The position numbers and the translations under genes were made by a program. DNA of 64,000 nt from positions 36,994,501 to 37,058,500 of the forward strand of contig BSWB01000006.1 of NCBI GenBank assembly GCA_033239125.1, given 5' to 3'. Shown piece after piece: positions 1 through 10,697 of the stretch. This DNA is from Fagopyrum homotropicum (taxonomy: Eukaryota > Streptophyta > Magnoliopsida > Caryophyllales > Polygonaceae). The notes below the pieces were generated by a model. The model was not told the DNA's origin and ran no database searches. It was given only the letters and a program-made list of their open reading frames with translations. Position 1 is the first letter of the stretch. The number at the start of each line of letters is the position of its first letter.

Positions 1-745
1 TACGTCGTGTGATCATCTCCTGCAAACCAAGCGGCTTTGCCGCCGCCATCAAGGTACATCCTGAGAGGTCCAATCCCATATAAGTAGCAACGTGCGTCAC
101 TAGTCCACCACAACAAATATCTCTCTTTGTCTTCCCCTTCACCTTCTATAGATCCTCAACTACCATGGCAACAAAGTCCGGTACACCTCTAGTAACCATA
201 CAAAACAAACTGAAAAGCTTACCCTATCGGACCTTTTGGGGCGTCTCTGTACGCGCCAGAAGCATCTCACTGAAAATCCTGTGAGCAATACGGAAAGCCA
301 GATGGTATATGATGCGCTCCCGAGAATCCCCGGGCTGCCATTTGTCACGGTGGGAAGTCACGTAAGGAATGCCCTCCCAGCCTGCGCTGGACAAGCAAAA
401 TCCATCGCTGTAGGAGTAGGAAATCCAAAAATCTCCCCAAATTGCACCAAGGGGACAATGTAATTCTTGTTCACAAGCCGGTACTTGATTCCTCTGTTCT
501 CCGGCATGTAGACCACCGAGCTCAAAAACTCGAACGTCGGCACCAGATAAGCCGGCGTCCGGATGGCCATAAAGTCCTCAAGGCCAACCATAGAAATCAT
601 CTTCTTCAAGTCCTTCACTACATGTAGGCACTCGAAGTCATCAACGTCAACGTACCTAGGGGCAACGATAGAACACCCTCATATCCTATCAAATCCCGCT
701 GAAACCTCTCGTGGATCACCGGAACTGTAGGTTGTGGAGGAGAGA
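1..745 (-). pseudogene. Athila ORF (ATHILA/env-position protein) fragment
   Basis: Minus-strand translation gives a broken protein resembling the ORF that follows pol in Athila elements. Recognisable stretches are VGLEDFMAIRTPAY, YRLVNKNYIVPLVQFGEIFG, a segment ending HLAFRIAHRIFSEMLL, and further on LFSLFCMVTRGVP and VATYMGLDL. They lie in different frames. One frame change falls near base 360 and a stop near base 150, so the ORF is dead. The family is a plant-retroelement protein of unsettled function that occupies the envelope position. The assignment rests on motif resemblance and on its place downstream of integrase on the same strand. Confidence 0.6.
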
Positions 746-1589
746 AAGGAGATGAGTGATGGGAACTACTAGGCCTACCCCTCAGAGCTAGCTATCAATC
801 AAATCTCCTTAAATTGCTCATGACTGAAAAGTATCTCGGTTGCCTCAAGAACACCTAGGCAGAGACGCAACAAAAGCAACCGAGGCGAATTGTTGTGCGA
901 TCGAGGCTCGTAAAACTTTAAGCTTTTTCCCCCCCAAAACACTACCAATTGCTTCCTATGGGGTACTTATACTTCTTTCAACAACAATCAATAGCAAACT
1001 ATCCTAGATCTGAGTAGAAATCAAAGAAAGGAACCAAGTTAGGGTTTTGAACAAATACCCCAAATGCACAGATTTGCAACGGTTTTTCGTACTGTTTGAT
1101 GCTTAGGAACTGTTTCTCTTGCTTCTGCTGAGGATTTGGAGCAAAAAAATCGGTAAAAACGAGCAAGATTTAAGGATTTGAGCAAAGGGGGTCGCCGCGG
1201 TCGAGTTCAAGCAAGGAGAGGGAGTAAGGTGTGAGGAGAGAGAAAGTCGATCCCCTTTTATACCCCTCGCAAAATTTGATTTCACCTCGGTCGAGGTGTT
1301 TCTGGATGGACCGAGGTGTCAGAACAAGGTGGTTACCAGATAAGGGCACCTCGGTTGGCAAAAAAAAACATCTCGATCGAGGTGATTTGATAGCATCTGA
1401 GATATGTCTCGGTCAAACTTTGTCTTCTCAATTTCTTGAACATCAGTCCTTCCATTTAGCTCATGAGTTGTAATTTCTTCTTAGAGAATACCTGATTCCT
1501 GTCTAGGAGGACATACAAAACACAAAGCAAACTATCTAAACTAAACTAGAAAAGGGAAAAGAAAGTAATACCTTCGGTTGCCTCCGAAG
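746..1589 (-). other. Athila spacer between integrase and last ORF
   Basis: No coding region is seen. The stretch carries several copies of the CCTCGG/CCGAGG word: a near-palindrome CACCTCGGTCGAGGTG at 1283-1298, a half-site near 1308, and a variant CATCTCGATCGAGGTG near 1369. The same word recurs in the LTR and in the protease ORF of this element. Confidence 0.5.
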
Positions 1590-1836
1590 AAGCGCTTGGT
1601 TTAAGGTCGCTAGCTAGACCATATGTCACTCTCAAACAAGATGCAAGGGTGCAATCTCCTCAGCCGGAACTTCCGGTTGATATTTCTTCAATCTATGACC
1701 GTTGACTTTAAAGTTTCCGCTAGCTTCACCCCATACTTCAACTGCACCATGGGGAAAGACATTTTTCACAACGTAAGGTCCCATCCACCTAGATTTTAAC
1801 TTACCTGCAAAGAGGTGGAGGCGGGAGTCGAAGAGT
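1590..1836 (-). pseudogene. Integrase C-terminal tail of the Athila element (distal part)
   Basis: On the minus strand this reads FDSRLHLFAGKLKSRWMGPY, the usual integrase tail of plant gypsy elements, and continues toward a stretch ending ASSEATEGITFF. It is the continuation of the integrase at 3754-4790. The two parts are split by the solo LTR at 1842-3748. Removing the insert and one copy of its 5-bp duplication restores the junction GDLVLL-FDS. Confidence 0.7.
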
Positions 1837-1841
1837 AGAAT

Positions 1842-3748
1842 TGTAAGAGCCTTAGTTTTTGAGTTATTGAGATGAGTGTTGAGGGCACATATTGTGCCTA
1901 GACCGCCCCTACGTGATCCAGAGGCTGCCCCTGCGGTTTATCTGGGCCGCACCTACGCCTCCCTGAGCCTCCCCTGCGGTTTAGGGTGTGTTACAACCGC
2001 CTTTGTTGACTCTTGACCCGTTCTTTACCCCTTTCCTTCCTTTATAAGCTTCTTATCTCTCCTTCTTGATGAGGGTTCTTCATTTGCAGCTCCATCTCCA
2101 TCCTTACGTTCATCTTCTTCTTCTTTCACCCTTGGATCTTTTCTTGATGTTTGTTTGAGTTTGTGTGAGTTTGAGAGCTTATGAGCTTGGCTTTATTGTT
2201 GATTGATGATGGTTGTTGCTGATGTGCTTGTTGATAGCCAGCCTTGAGGTGTTGATGGTGATCTGCTTCTATATAGGTTCAGCTTGGTGAGTTCATCTCC
2301 CATCTCTTCCTATCTTTCTTCTTTCTTTCTTCTTTCCTTCTTTCCTTCCATTCTAGCTTAGGTTCCACAAGCTTGATCTTGTGGTAGCCTTGATTGGCTT
2401 CAATTGATGTATATATGTATGTATATGTATGTTTATGGTTGTTGGATGAAGAAGAAGTGAAGAATAATGAGTGAAGAAGCAAAGGACAGCCGGAGGTGCA
2501 CCTTCTGCACACTAGCCGCCCCTGCGCCACCTTGAAGCCACCCCAGCGCCGGCTGTGTGCCGCCCCTGCACCACCTCCTAGCCGCCCCTGCGGCCACTTG
2601 CACCACCCTTGCTTTGCTCTTGGTTTTGCAGGTGTGTCTTGCTCCTAGGCTTGCCTATGGTTGGCATTGCCTCTTCCTTTCCTAGTATGAGAGTGTAGTA
2701 TCATGCTAGGGTTAGATGAGAGTGTTTGGATGATGTTATGATCATGGTATACCTTGTACGGCCTTTGAGGATTATTAGGTTGTGAGGTTAGGTTGAGGAT
2801 GATCCTATGGATCCCTTGGGTCTAGGTGTGACCCCTTTGATTGATAGGAGATTTACATATCTTTATGCGTTGTTATTGGGCAGTGCACCTCTCAGGATTG
2901 GAGGTTGATTGTGGTTGAGTGTTGTACGAGGTTGAGGTAAGTCCGTAGGACTTACTTAGCTACCATCCTTATATTGGGTGTTTGCATGAGTGGTGTGTGT
3001 GTTATATGTTTGTTATGATAGCATGAGATGTGGTTTATTACCGACCTATGTTTTATTAATTGCCCCGTATGCGTGGTTGTGATAACCTTTCCTTTTCATC
3101 CCACCGTGGAGTCTGGGAGGTTCTCTAGCGTCAGACCACCTGGTATACAAAAAGGGCACAATCCACTCCCATAGGGTACACGAGTTGTGTGACCGACACT
3201 ACTTCTAGATGAGGATGTATCGGTCCTCGTGTCACATAGTTTCATCTATCTGTATATATGCGATTGGAGTGAATGACTATTATATAAAGATGATAAATGG
3301 GTGAATGTGTGATAACATGCTGATGTGTTTATCTTTCCAGATTGTGCTTGTGCTTATGCATTACCTTATATATGTAAGGTTAGCTAATGGTTTTATACCA
3401 TGTTGTAGATGCCCTACAGGATAGGCGTGCTGCTGAGTGATCTGGCAGGGTGGCAGGCCGAGGACTTCTCGTACATAGGATGGTTGTGGCTTTTGGGGTT
3501 GTTTATGTTTCCCCTCCTATGTGAGGATGGTCTTTCGTACACCTCCTGTGTGAGGACGTTGTTTTATACTCGGCTATGATGTTGTTCACCTTTTGGTTGT
3601 ACAGTTTATACAGTTTTATGCATTTGTTTTATATTTGTCAGTGCCATGTGTAAGGTCCAGTGAACTTGTTGTTAGGCTAGGGTCAGGATCCACTGTGAGA
3701 TCCTAGCCCAATGTGGCACTTCGAGTCCCGCGGATTCGGGGTGTTACA
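1842..3748 (-). mobile_element. Solo LTR 1 (Del/Tekay-like ends), inserted in Athila integrase
   Basis: The insert begins TGTAAGAGCC and ends GGGGTGTTACA, so on the minus strand it starts TGTAACACCCCG, a start common in Del/Tekay-type gypsy LTRs. It is flanked by AGAAT (1837-1841) and AGAAC (3749-3753), a 5-bp duplication with one later change. There is no internal coding region, so it is a solo LTR left by LTR-LTR recombination. It shares terminal and internal blocks with 10698-12643 and 31475-34121. Length is 1907 bp. A GC-rich block lies at about 1900-2620. Confidence 0.85.
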
Positions 3749-3753
3749 AGAAC

Positions 3754-4790
3754 AAGATCTCCTTCTTTAAGCTCCTTAGGGACGATATGCTTGTAATGTC
3801 ATCTCTTCTTTCTTTCTTTGTAGATTTTGGCATTCTCATAAGCGTTCAAGCGCAGCTCTTTCAACTCATTGATGTCTAAAAGTCTCTTCTCTCCAACTTC
3901 CATGATGTCGAAATTCATCCATTTGATCGCCCAATATGCCTTCCAGCTCAACGGGAAAATGACAAGACTTCCCATATACCAAATTGTAAGGGGTGGTACC
4001 AATGGGATTCTTAAATGCGGTCCTATAAGCCCAAAGAGCATCTTCCAACTTCATGGACCAATCCTTCCTTGTCCTTGAAATGGTCTTCTCCAAAATTTCC
4101 TTGATTTCTCTATTAGAGATCTCTACTTGCCCACTAGTTTGAGAGTGATAAGGGGTTGCTACCTTGTAGGTGACCCCATGCTTTGATAGAAGTGTCTTGA
4201 ACTTCCGGTTGATAAAATGTGTCCCTCCATCGCTGATGATGATGTGCGGTGTCCCAAAACGTGGAAAGATAGTTCTATTGAAGAACTTCACAACCACCAT
4301 GGCATCATTAGTGGGAGAAGCAATGGCTTCCACCCATCTAGAAATATAATCAACAGCTAAGAGGATGTAGAGGTTCCGTGCGGATGATGGGAAAGGTCCC
4401 ATAAAATCAAAACCCCACACATCAAAGATTTTAACTTCCTAAATATTATTGAGTGACATCTCGTTCCTCCTAGCTAAATTTCCTGTATCTTCAGCATGCA
4501 TCACAAGAGACAACAAACGCTTGCACTTCCTTAAATAATGTAGGCTAAAAGAAACCGGAACGTAATACCTTAGCGCACGTTTTGTGAGCGCTAGCATGTC
4601 CTCCACAAGGAAGTGAGTGGCAATGCCGTATGACACTAGCAGTTTCATCCTCCGGAGCGCATCGTCGAAGCATCCCATCCGGACCTCTCTTGAAGAGTAG
4701 AGGTTCATTCCAATAGTAGTGACATATGTCTTTGAAGAATTTCTTCCTTTGAGCATATATCAATCCCGGAGGTATTTTCTAGACAAATAA
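3754..4790 (-). pseudogene. Athila-type integrase, proximal part (zinc-binding plus DDE core)
   Basis: The zinc-binding region is read from HCHSLPCGGHASAHKTCAKV (4763-4545 frame). CDAC cysteines follow in another frame near 4480, with a stop between. The catalytic core (4420-3866) holds all three acidic residues: D in GFDFMGPF, D in IISDGGTHF and E in SGQVEISNREIK. The protein would cut and join element ends to host DNA. At least two frame changes (near 4775 and 4440) and internal stops make it a pseudogene. The C-terminal tail is interrupted by solo LTR 1. Confidence 0.8.
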
Positions 4791-6045
4791 GATAGTTAAC
4801 AATATCAGCATACCAAGGCTCTTTACCATTAGAAACTTGGCGAAGCCAATGCTCCAGCAAATGCGAATGTTCATCAGAGAATGAATCATCAATGCACAGA
4901 TCGTCCTTCTCGAAGCATCTAGGGTTAGACCGAGGTGTTGGATCAAGGTGGTCTTCAGTTGACCCCATCTCGCCTGCTTTGGAAATTGTCTCGGTCGTGG
5001 ACCGAGGTGATGAACCGAGGTACTTTCCAAAGAAGGTCACCTCACTTGCTCCGGAAACCATTTCGGTCGAGGTATTGGAACTGTGACCGAAACCTAATGT
5101 GTTTTTCGTCTCCTGAATGAGATTGTCGAATCCAGCTCCTGGATCTGCTTCTAAACTGCTTACATCTCCATCACACAAAACATCTACACCTTCCTCCATC
5201 ATACTAAAACTCAAAACTTTCTCAAGAGGATCTTTAACTGGGATAGAGCTCACCAATTCTCGAGAATCTTTTTCACCATAGATATTGAAGATATCATCTT
5301 CCAAAGGCTCTCCTTTCATTGTAGCTAAGAGTGAAAACTCTACATGATCGCCACCAATGTTGAATGACAACTTGGCGTTCTTACAATCAACGTTGCAACC
5401 CGATGTTGCGAAAAATGGTCTTCCGAGAATGATAGGAATGGGATAATCTGCAGGAATGTCCAACACAACAAAGTCTATAGGTATATAGAAATTACCTAGC
5501 TTGACGGGAACGTCCTCCAAGATTCCAACGGGACGGGTGATGGAACGATCCGCCATGTATAACGTCATCTTCACGGGCTTGGGATCTCCAAGGCCGATCT
5601 TCTCACAAAGTGCTAGAGGAATGATGCTCACACTAGCTCCTAGATCACAAAGTGCATCATAAGTCACATCCCCAACTTGGATGGGAATGCAAAATGAACC
5701 GGGATCTCTCAACTTAGGTGGCATGTTCTCTTTCATGATTTGAATGAGCTCCGAAGATCTAGAGGTCATCCGCACCTCGCTAAACTCTTCCATCTTTCTC
5801 TTCCTTGACAAAATCTCTTTCAGAAACTGCCCATAGGCGGGCATTCCTAGGATAGCATCAATGAAAGGGATGTTAATATGTAGCTTATTCATAAGGTCAA
5901 GAAACTTATCAAAGTGCTTGTCTAGATGTGTCCGTGCCCTAGATTGGGGGAACGGGAGTGGAGGTTTGTAAGCAGGTGGTGGAACATAAACATCAGCGTT
6001 CTCTTTCGCTTTCTGGGGCTCCTTCTCATTTGGCACCTCGATCAA
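4705..6045 (-). pseudogene. Athila protease fused in frame to the RNase H-integrase linker; RT and RNase H absent
   Basis: An open frame of 446 codons. Residues about 1-100 are a gag-protease linker (YVPPPAYKPPLPFPQSR). The retropepsin domain follows with active site CDLGASVSIIPL and the downstream ILGRPFFAT motif. Around residues 280-300 (IPVKDPLEKVLSF) the normal protein would lead into reverse transcriptase. Instead roughly 110 residues of unrelated sequence lead straight to DDSFSDEH and EPWYADIVNYL, which normally follow RNase H. Thus about 1.5-2 kb of pol is missing, yet the frame stays open. The replacing stretch (about 5090-4910) is crowded with CCTCGG/CCGAGG words. Autonomous function is impossible; whether the ORF is expressed is unknown. 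Confidence 0.75.
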
Positions 6046-6057
6046 GGTGTTCCTCGT

Positions 6058-7776
6058 CTAGTCGTGGTCCGGCCGAGATACTGGATCAACTATCTTCAAT
6101 CCACTTCGTGTGGTGATTGCCATGACCTGCCCTTTTGGGTTGTTCTCTGTTCTTCTTGGAAGTTTACCAGGATCTTTTGTTGGTTCATTAGCCTTGTTGA
6201 AAACTTGATATTCTAAGGTTTTTTGTGCCTTCGAAAATGTGTTCATAGAATTCTCCATAGCGTTGAGCTTTGTCATAATAGCTTCCAGCACAGCTTCGTC
6301 TTCTCCCTAGGCGGCTGGGATGAGCTTGATGACGGCTCTTGTCTCTTCAATGGAGTAGAAGAAGAAGAAGAAGAAGAAGAAGAAGAAGAAGAAGAAGAAG
6401 AAGAAGAAGAAGAAGAAGAAGAAGAAGAAGAAGAAGAAGAAGGGGGGTTTAGAGCATTTTCAGCATGAGAATAAGGGTTACCGGATTTTGTTGATTCGAT
6501 CTCCAATTGTTGTTGAAATACCTATTGTTGTTGTTGTTGTAATTGTTGTTGTTGTTCCTCAACCCTTGATAGTTTCCTCTCCCCAAGTATCCAGCATCTT
6601 GCTCCTTTGATGCTTTAGTTTGAGCTAACAAAAGCTCCTTCAAAGCCTTGACTTCATTGTTGAGCGTAGTAAGTTGAGCAGCACTTGAATTTGTAAGACT
6701 CATATCCAGAAAGCTAACTCGCTTCACTCCATCTTCAACTCTTCGATGGGAGTATTTCCGCATGTGTAAGTCTTGCTTCTCAATAAACTCCCAAGCTTCA
6801 TCAACTGGTGTATCCATAAAAGCTCCAGCAGAAAGTGATTGGAGTTTGAATTGAGTTTCATCATCCAACCCCTTCAGTAAATCTCTAGTAACTCAATCTT
6901 TGGAATCCCATGGTGAGGGCAATCCAATAAAAGGTCCTTGAACCTTTCCCATGACTTGAACAAACTTTCTTTATCCTTCATGACAAAAGCATTGATCTTA
7001 CCCCCTCAATTCAGCAGTTTTACATGGAGGAAAGAACTTAGTAAGAACTCTGTAGTCATCTCTTATCATGTGTTAACTCTTCCAGCTGGAAGAGATTGAT
7101 ATCAAGCTAGTGACTTGTCTTTTAAAGAGAAGTAGAAAGGCCTTAGCTTGTAGTTGTTGTTCACCACTCTTGATGGTCTCAACGTCTACATAAGAATCTC
7201 ATAGTTTTGTATGTGTTGATGTGGAGATTCTCTTTCCATTCCTCCAAATTGACATTGTCGGATCATTGTGAGGACTTGAGGTCTAAGCTCATAATCATGT
7301 TCAGCTGGATCTCCTAGATTAGCTTCTAGACGCCGCACTTGTTATTTCGGGTCCATCCGCTGACCTAGGGTTTGCGGTGCTCCAGCAAAAATGTTACCAC
7401 GGTCAACCATAGCCGGCAACCGAGGTGGTGGATGTATCTCGGACGGTTCAACTAGGGCAAGATCCTGCCTTGGTCCAACAACTGGGTTCGGTCGAGGTAA
7501 GATCTAGGCTTGTAGTGCGGCCATATCAGCTTGGATCTCTTCTGTTCTTGCAAGAGTCTCCTCTTTCTCTCTCTATAATTCTTCTTTAATCAGCCGAAGT
7601 TGTTCAAATGCATCCTTCAATTCGGCTTCAAGATCTCGATTATCTTCGTCAGCCATCTTAGCTTCTTTCAATCTCCTTTGGTATGTCTTTTCTGGTTCGG
7701 GATCGTAGGGAACGATTTCTTTCCCAGCACGAGTTCTTCGCATAAATCTAAAGAAAGATCCTGCAAAATTACTCAA
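6058..7776 (-). pseudogene. Athila-type gag, frameshifted
   Basis: The N-terminus (7776-7573) contains RRTRAGKEIVPYDPEPE, the characteristic start of Athila/Tat gag. The middle (6868-6449) contains SAGAFMDTPVDEAWEFIEKQ and an Asn-rich tract. The distal part (6506-6058) carries a polyserine run encoded by the GAA/TTC microsatellite and then GQVMAITTRSGL, typical of the gag-protease boundary. Between 6870 and 7570 the reading is broken by frame changes and stops. Gag normally forms the virus-like particle of the element in the cytoplasm; this copy is defective. Confidence 0.75.
6358..6441. repeat. (GAA)28 microsatellite inside gag
   Basis: A pure GAA run of 84 bases. On the minus strand, the coding strand for gag, it is TTC/TCT/CTT; the frame used by the 6506-6273 segment reads it as TCT, giving about 28 consecutive serines. 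Its length in multiples of three keeps that frame open. Confidence 0.95.
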
Positions 7777-7847
7777 GTAAAGTAATTAATAGCAACAAGG
7801 GCAGCAACTCTAAAAGACAACCAAAGCCGAACTTGGTCTTGACCAAG

Positions 7848-7865
7848 TCCCCGGCAACGGCGCCA
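7848..7865 (-). other. Primer binding site of the Athila element
   Basis: Minus strand TGGCGCCGTTGCCGGGGA, the tRNA-Asp-complementary PBS used by many Athila/Tat elements. It lies six bases inside the proposed LTR end at 7872. Confidence 0.8.
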
Positions 7866-7871
7866 AAAACT

Positions 7872-9481
7872 TGTTCGCTCTCAGACGTGTGTGTATTGTG
7901 AACGATATAGCTTTAAATTTGTAACCTAAAATATAAGCATGAAACAATATGCGAACCCGCAGTGTGCGGATCAATTGTAACAACAGCAAATACTTCAGGG
8001 TCGAACACAGGGACTATGGTGAAACAAAGCACAACAATTCAGGTTGTCAATCAAAAGCAAACAACAAAGCAAAGATATCAAAGATTATGTAATAATCAGA
8101 TAAAGGAATGCAGATTCTAGAGGTCAAAGCATCCAGTTGTGGTTCTGACTCAAGATCTCAAAGAATAACGTTGACAAAGTTGAGGTTTGCAAGGGAAGGT
8201 ATTTCTAAGGTGGGAATAGATCACCGGGTAAGTCTCACTACTCACTATCCCAAACCAAAGATCCTCTCACCGGTTAAGTCTCAAGGAACTAAGGAAAGGA
8301 CTATAATCTCAACCAACACACCACCTAAGGGGATAGAACTAACCTTTACCGGGTAAGTCTCAGGCTAACTCACAAAGGTAGGGTGAAGGCACACTCAAAC
8401 CCTAATAAAGGATAAACCTTTATTACCTAACACTTATCATCATAGGTATACAAGCAAAGGAATCACCGGGTAAGTCTCATCCTAGGCTTGCATATGGATT
8501 AGGAAAGGTGCAACAAGGATAGGATTTGGCAAACTAAAACCTAAACTCAGGTATGGATCAGATAAGGTCACGCCTCACTCAGTTCATGTCCGATCTCGGT
8601 CGAGATGTTCTATGAACCGACCGAGGTGAGGTTTGGTTAAGGTTTGGCTCGAGCTTTCAGGGTCCACTAAGTTAAAGGCTCATTCTTTCATCGTCTTTCC
8701 CACAACCTTCGGCCAATCACCCTAGAATCGCACAAGAATTTAGTCAATAATCATCATGATAACAATAATCAAATATATAAGAAAAGATGCAATATCCAAA
8801 CAAGAGAACCTTAACACAAAGGTCTCAATAACCACTCAATTAAACAATCAAACAACCAGCAAACTGAGTTCCTCAATCACAAACCAAAAGGCAACAATCA
8901 AACAATCTAAGAAAACCTTACACCTTCCTTCAAAAGCCTTCAACTTTAACTTCAAAGCCAACTTCCTTCAACTTCCTTCCTTCCTTGGAATATCTTCAAT
9001 CTTCCAAACTAATCAGCCAACCAGACATCCTTCCATCCAGAAAATATCTTCCAATATATAGGAGAATCACCTTCCAAAAATAAAAGATCTCATGAGCCAT
9101 GGGCCATGGGTCGTCCGTCTCAATTCAGCCCAGCGAAATCACCTTGGTCGAGGTGGTACTGTAGCCATCCGAGGTGATCCTCACCTACGTGCAAATCTCT
9201 CAAAACTGGTCCAAAATCAAACTTCTATCCAACTTCCATGATTCCTAAGCCTTTCTTGTATCTCCTCAATGTTCCATAATGTAGCTCCAATGACTCCTTA
9301 GATCCATTAGCTCCATATCGCTCCAAAACGTGTTATTTTCCCTACAATTACAACAAAACTTGGTGTAGACCTCGATTCTTGCAAAGGTACACAAAACAAC
9401 ATAATGATCAAGAATGTACATCCATGCATGCAAATTTATAAAGATAAAAGGTCCAAACCAATCCCATAGCATAGACTATCA
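7872..9481 (-). repeat. 5' LTR of the Athila element
   Basis: Read on the minus strand it would start TGATAGTC (from 9481) and end GAGCGAACA (7872), next to the PBS. It contains CCTCGG/CCGAGG words near 8592, 8618, 9144 and 9170. A truncated relative lies at 61331-61640 with matching order of blocks (TGTTCGCTC, GCAGTGT.CGGATC, ATCCA.TTGTGG). The inner end is well supported; the outer end is inferred from the TG...CA rule only. Confidence 0.6.
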
Positions 9482-10697
9482 TACATGTATCAGAACCGTA
9501 AGGTAAATATAAAGGCTATAAATACTCTACAAAGTGGGTTGAATAGAGTATGGGAACTTTTTTGCAAAAACATATCTCAAGGCTTTGAAACTGATTTTAA
9601 AGGCCTTGATGTCGATCTGAGCTCTTTGTGAAGCAACTGAATTTCAAGGGCTTTTAAAGTGATTTCAAGGGCCTTGACTTTGTAAACCTGCAAAGCAAAG
9701 TTAGTCACAATAAAGCAGGATATGGTGCGGAATTGAAAAGATCGACACGGTGATATGTTTACGAAGTTCGGCTCTAACAGCCTACTCTACCTCCTAGGGT
9801 TTACCTGTAGGATCTAACTATCTAATATCCGCTTCAGCGATTCCTAGATACAACCTAGAAGAAATCCCCTTCTTCTCTTACTGTAGCCAATGCTACGATC
9901 TAGTTCCAACTCTTAACCTAGCTATAATAGCCTAGTTACTTCGCAGAGTAACACACACTCGAGTATAACAATCTTTTGATATTCCAATGGAGCTCTCGTA
10001 TTTTTCTCTTTCTAAGGAATAAAGCTTTTGTAAATAAAGAGGAAGAAAAACTTCTTGTATCGAATGAAGATGTTTTGGATTGCTTGAAGACTTTAGATAT
10101 TTCCGTGTAAGCTTGTTGTTCTTCTTCTTCAATCGATATCTTCATTTATAGTCTTTGATGGAGAAGTCTTCTAGCCATTGGGAATATGACCGTTGCTAAT
10201 GTTTCTTCTTCTCCATAGAAAACGCTTCTTGGTTGAGATAGCCATTGTAGATTTCCCTTAATCTTCTTCATCTCCTTAAGGCACGTTGATTCTTTGTCTC
10301 CGTAATCTTCTCACGCTATTGAAGATCTTTGTCGTTCAAGCATCGACATCTTCGGGTTTGTTGAGAATCTTTGGATGAAGACCTTCAAGATCCTATAATA
10401 TCCGTTGAGAAGAAGTCTTGCGTCTTGTTGAGGATCTTTGCAAGATCTTTTGGGCCAAATCTTTTTGGTCGAGATCTTCTAGTTGGACGAATCTCCTCGG
10501 AAGATTTTCTCTTGATCCTCGGTAGATTTTGTTGAGATTGAATTTCAAAATCCTTCCTAGCCGTTTCGGATTTTGGTTTTGATCCTTTGAAATGATTTTC
10601 AAGGTCTTCGTGTTGAACCTTTGAAATGCTTTCCAATCTCTGTGCTTGTCCCTTGTATCTGATTTCAAGGCCTCCATCTATCCCTAGAAATGCTTTT
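9482..10697. repeat. Probable LTR fragment of a copia (SIRE-like) element, interrupted by solo LTR 2
   Basis: No coding region. The phrase TTTACGAAGTTCGGCTC followed by CCTACTCTACCTCC (about 9758-9795) resembles the conserved block of SIRE-type copia LTRs. Short degenerate repeats of CTTTGAAATGCTTT/ATTTCAAGG occur at 9590-9670 and 10590-10690. The sequence resumes at 12644 after the solo LTR. Family assignment is tentative. Confidence 0.35.

Larger units (their letters stand above)
1..9481 (-). mobile_element. Athila-type Ty3/gypsy retrotransposon, decayed and nested, left end outside window
   Basis: Read on the minus strand, the order is LTR (9481-7872), primer binding site (7865-7848), gag (from 7776), protease (6045-5200), integrase (about 4790-3754, resuming 1836-1590), and an Athila-type ORF from about 745 off the left edge. 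This order and a tRNA-Asp-like PBS are typical of the plant Athila/Tat branch. Frameshifts and stops are scattered through gag, integrase and the last ORF. The reverse transcriptase and RNase H are absent, so this copy cannot replicate itself. A 1907-bp solo LTR interrupts the integrase. The left LTR is not in the window. The outer end at 9481 is inferred from a TGATAG...GAACA LTR reading and is the least certain boundary. Confidence 0.8.

Noticed and set aside
236..463. Plus-strand ORFs at 236-627
   Set aside because: They oppose the Athila ORF, which has recognisable protein motifs on the minus strand.
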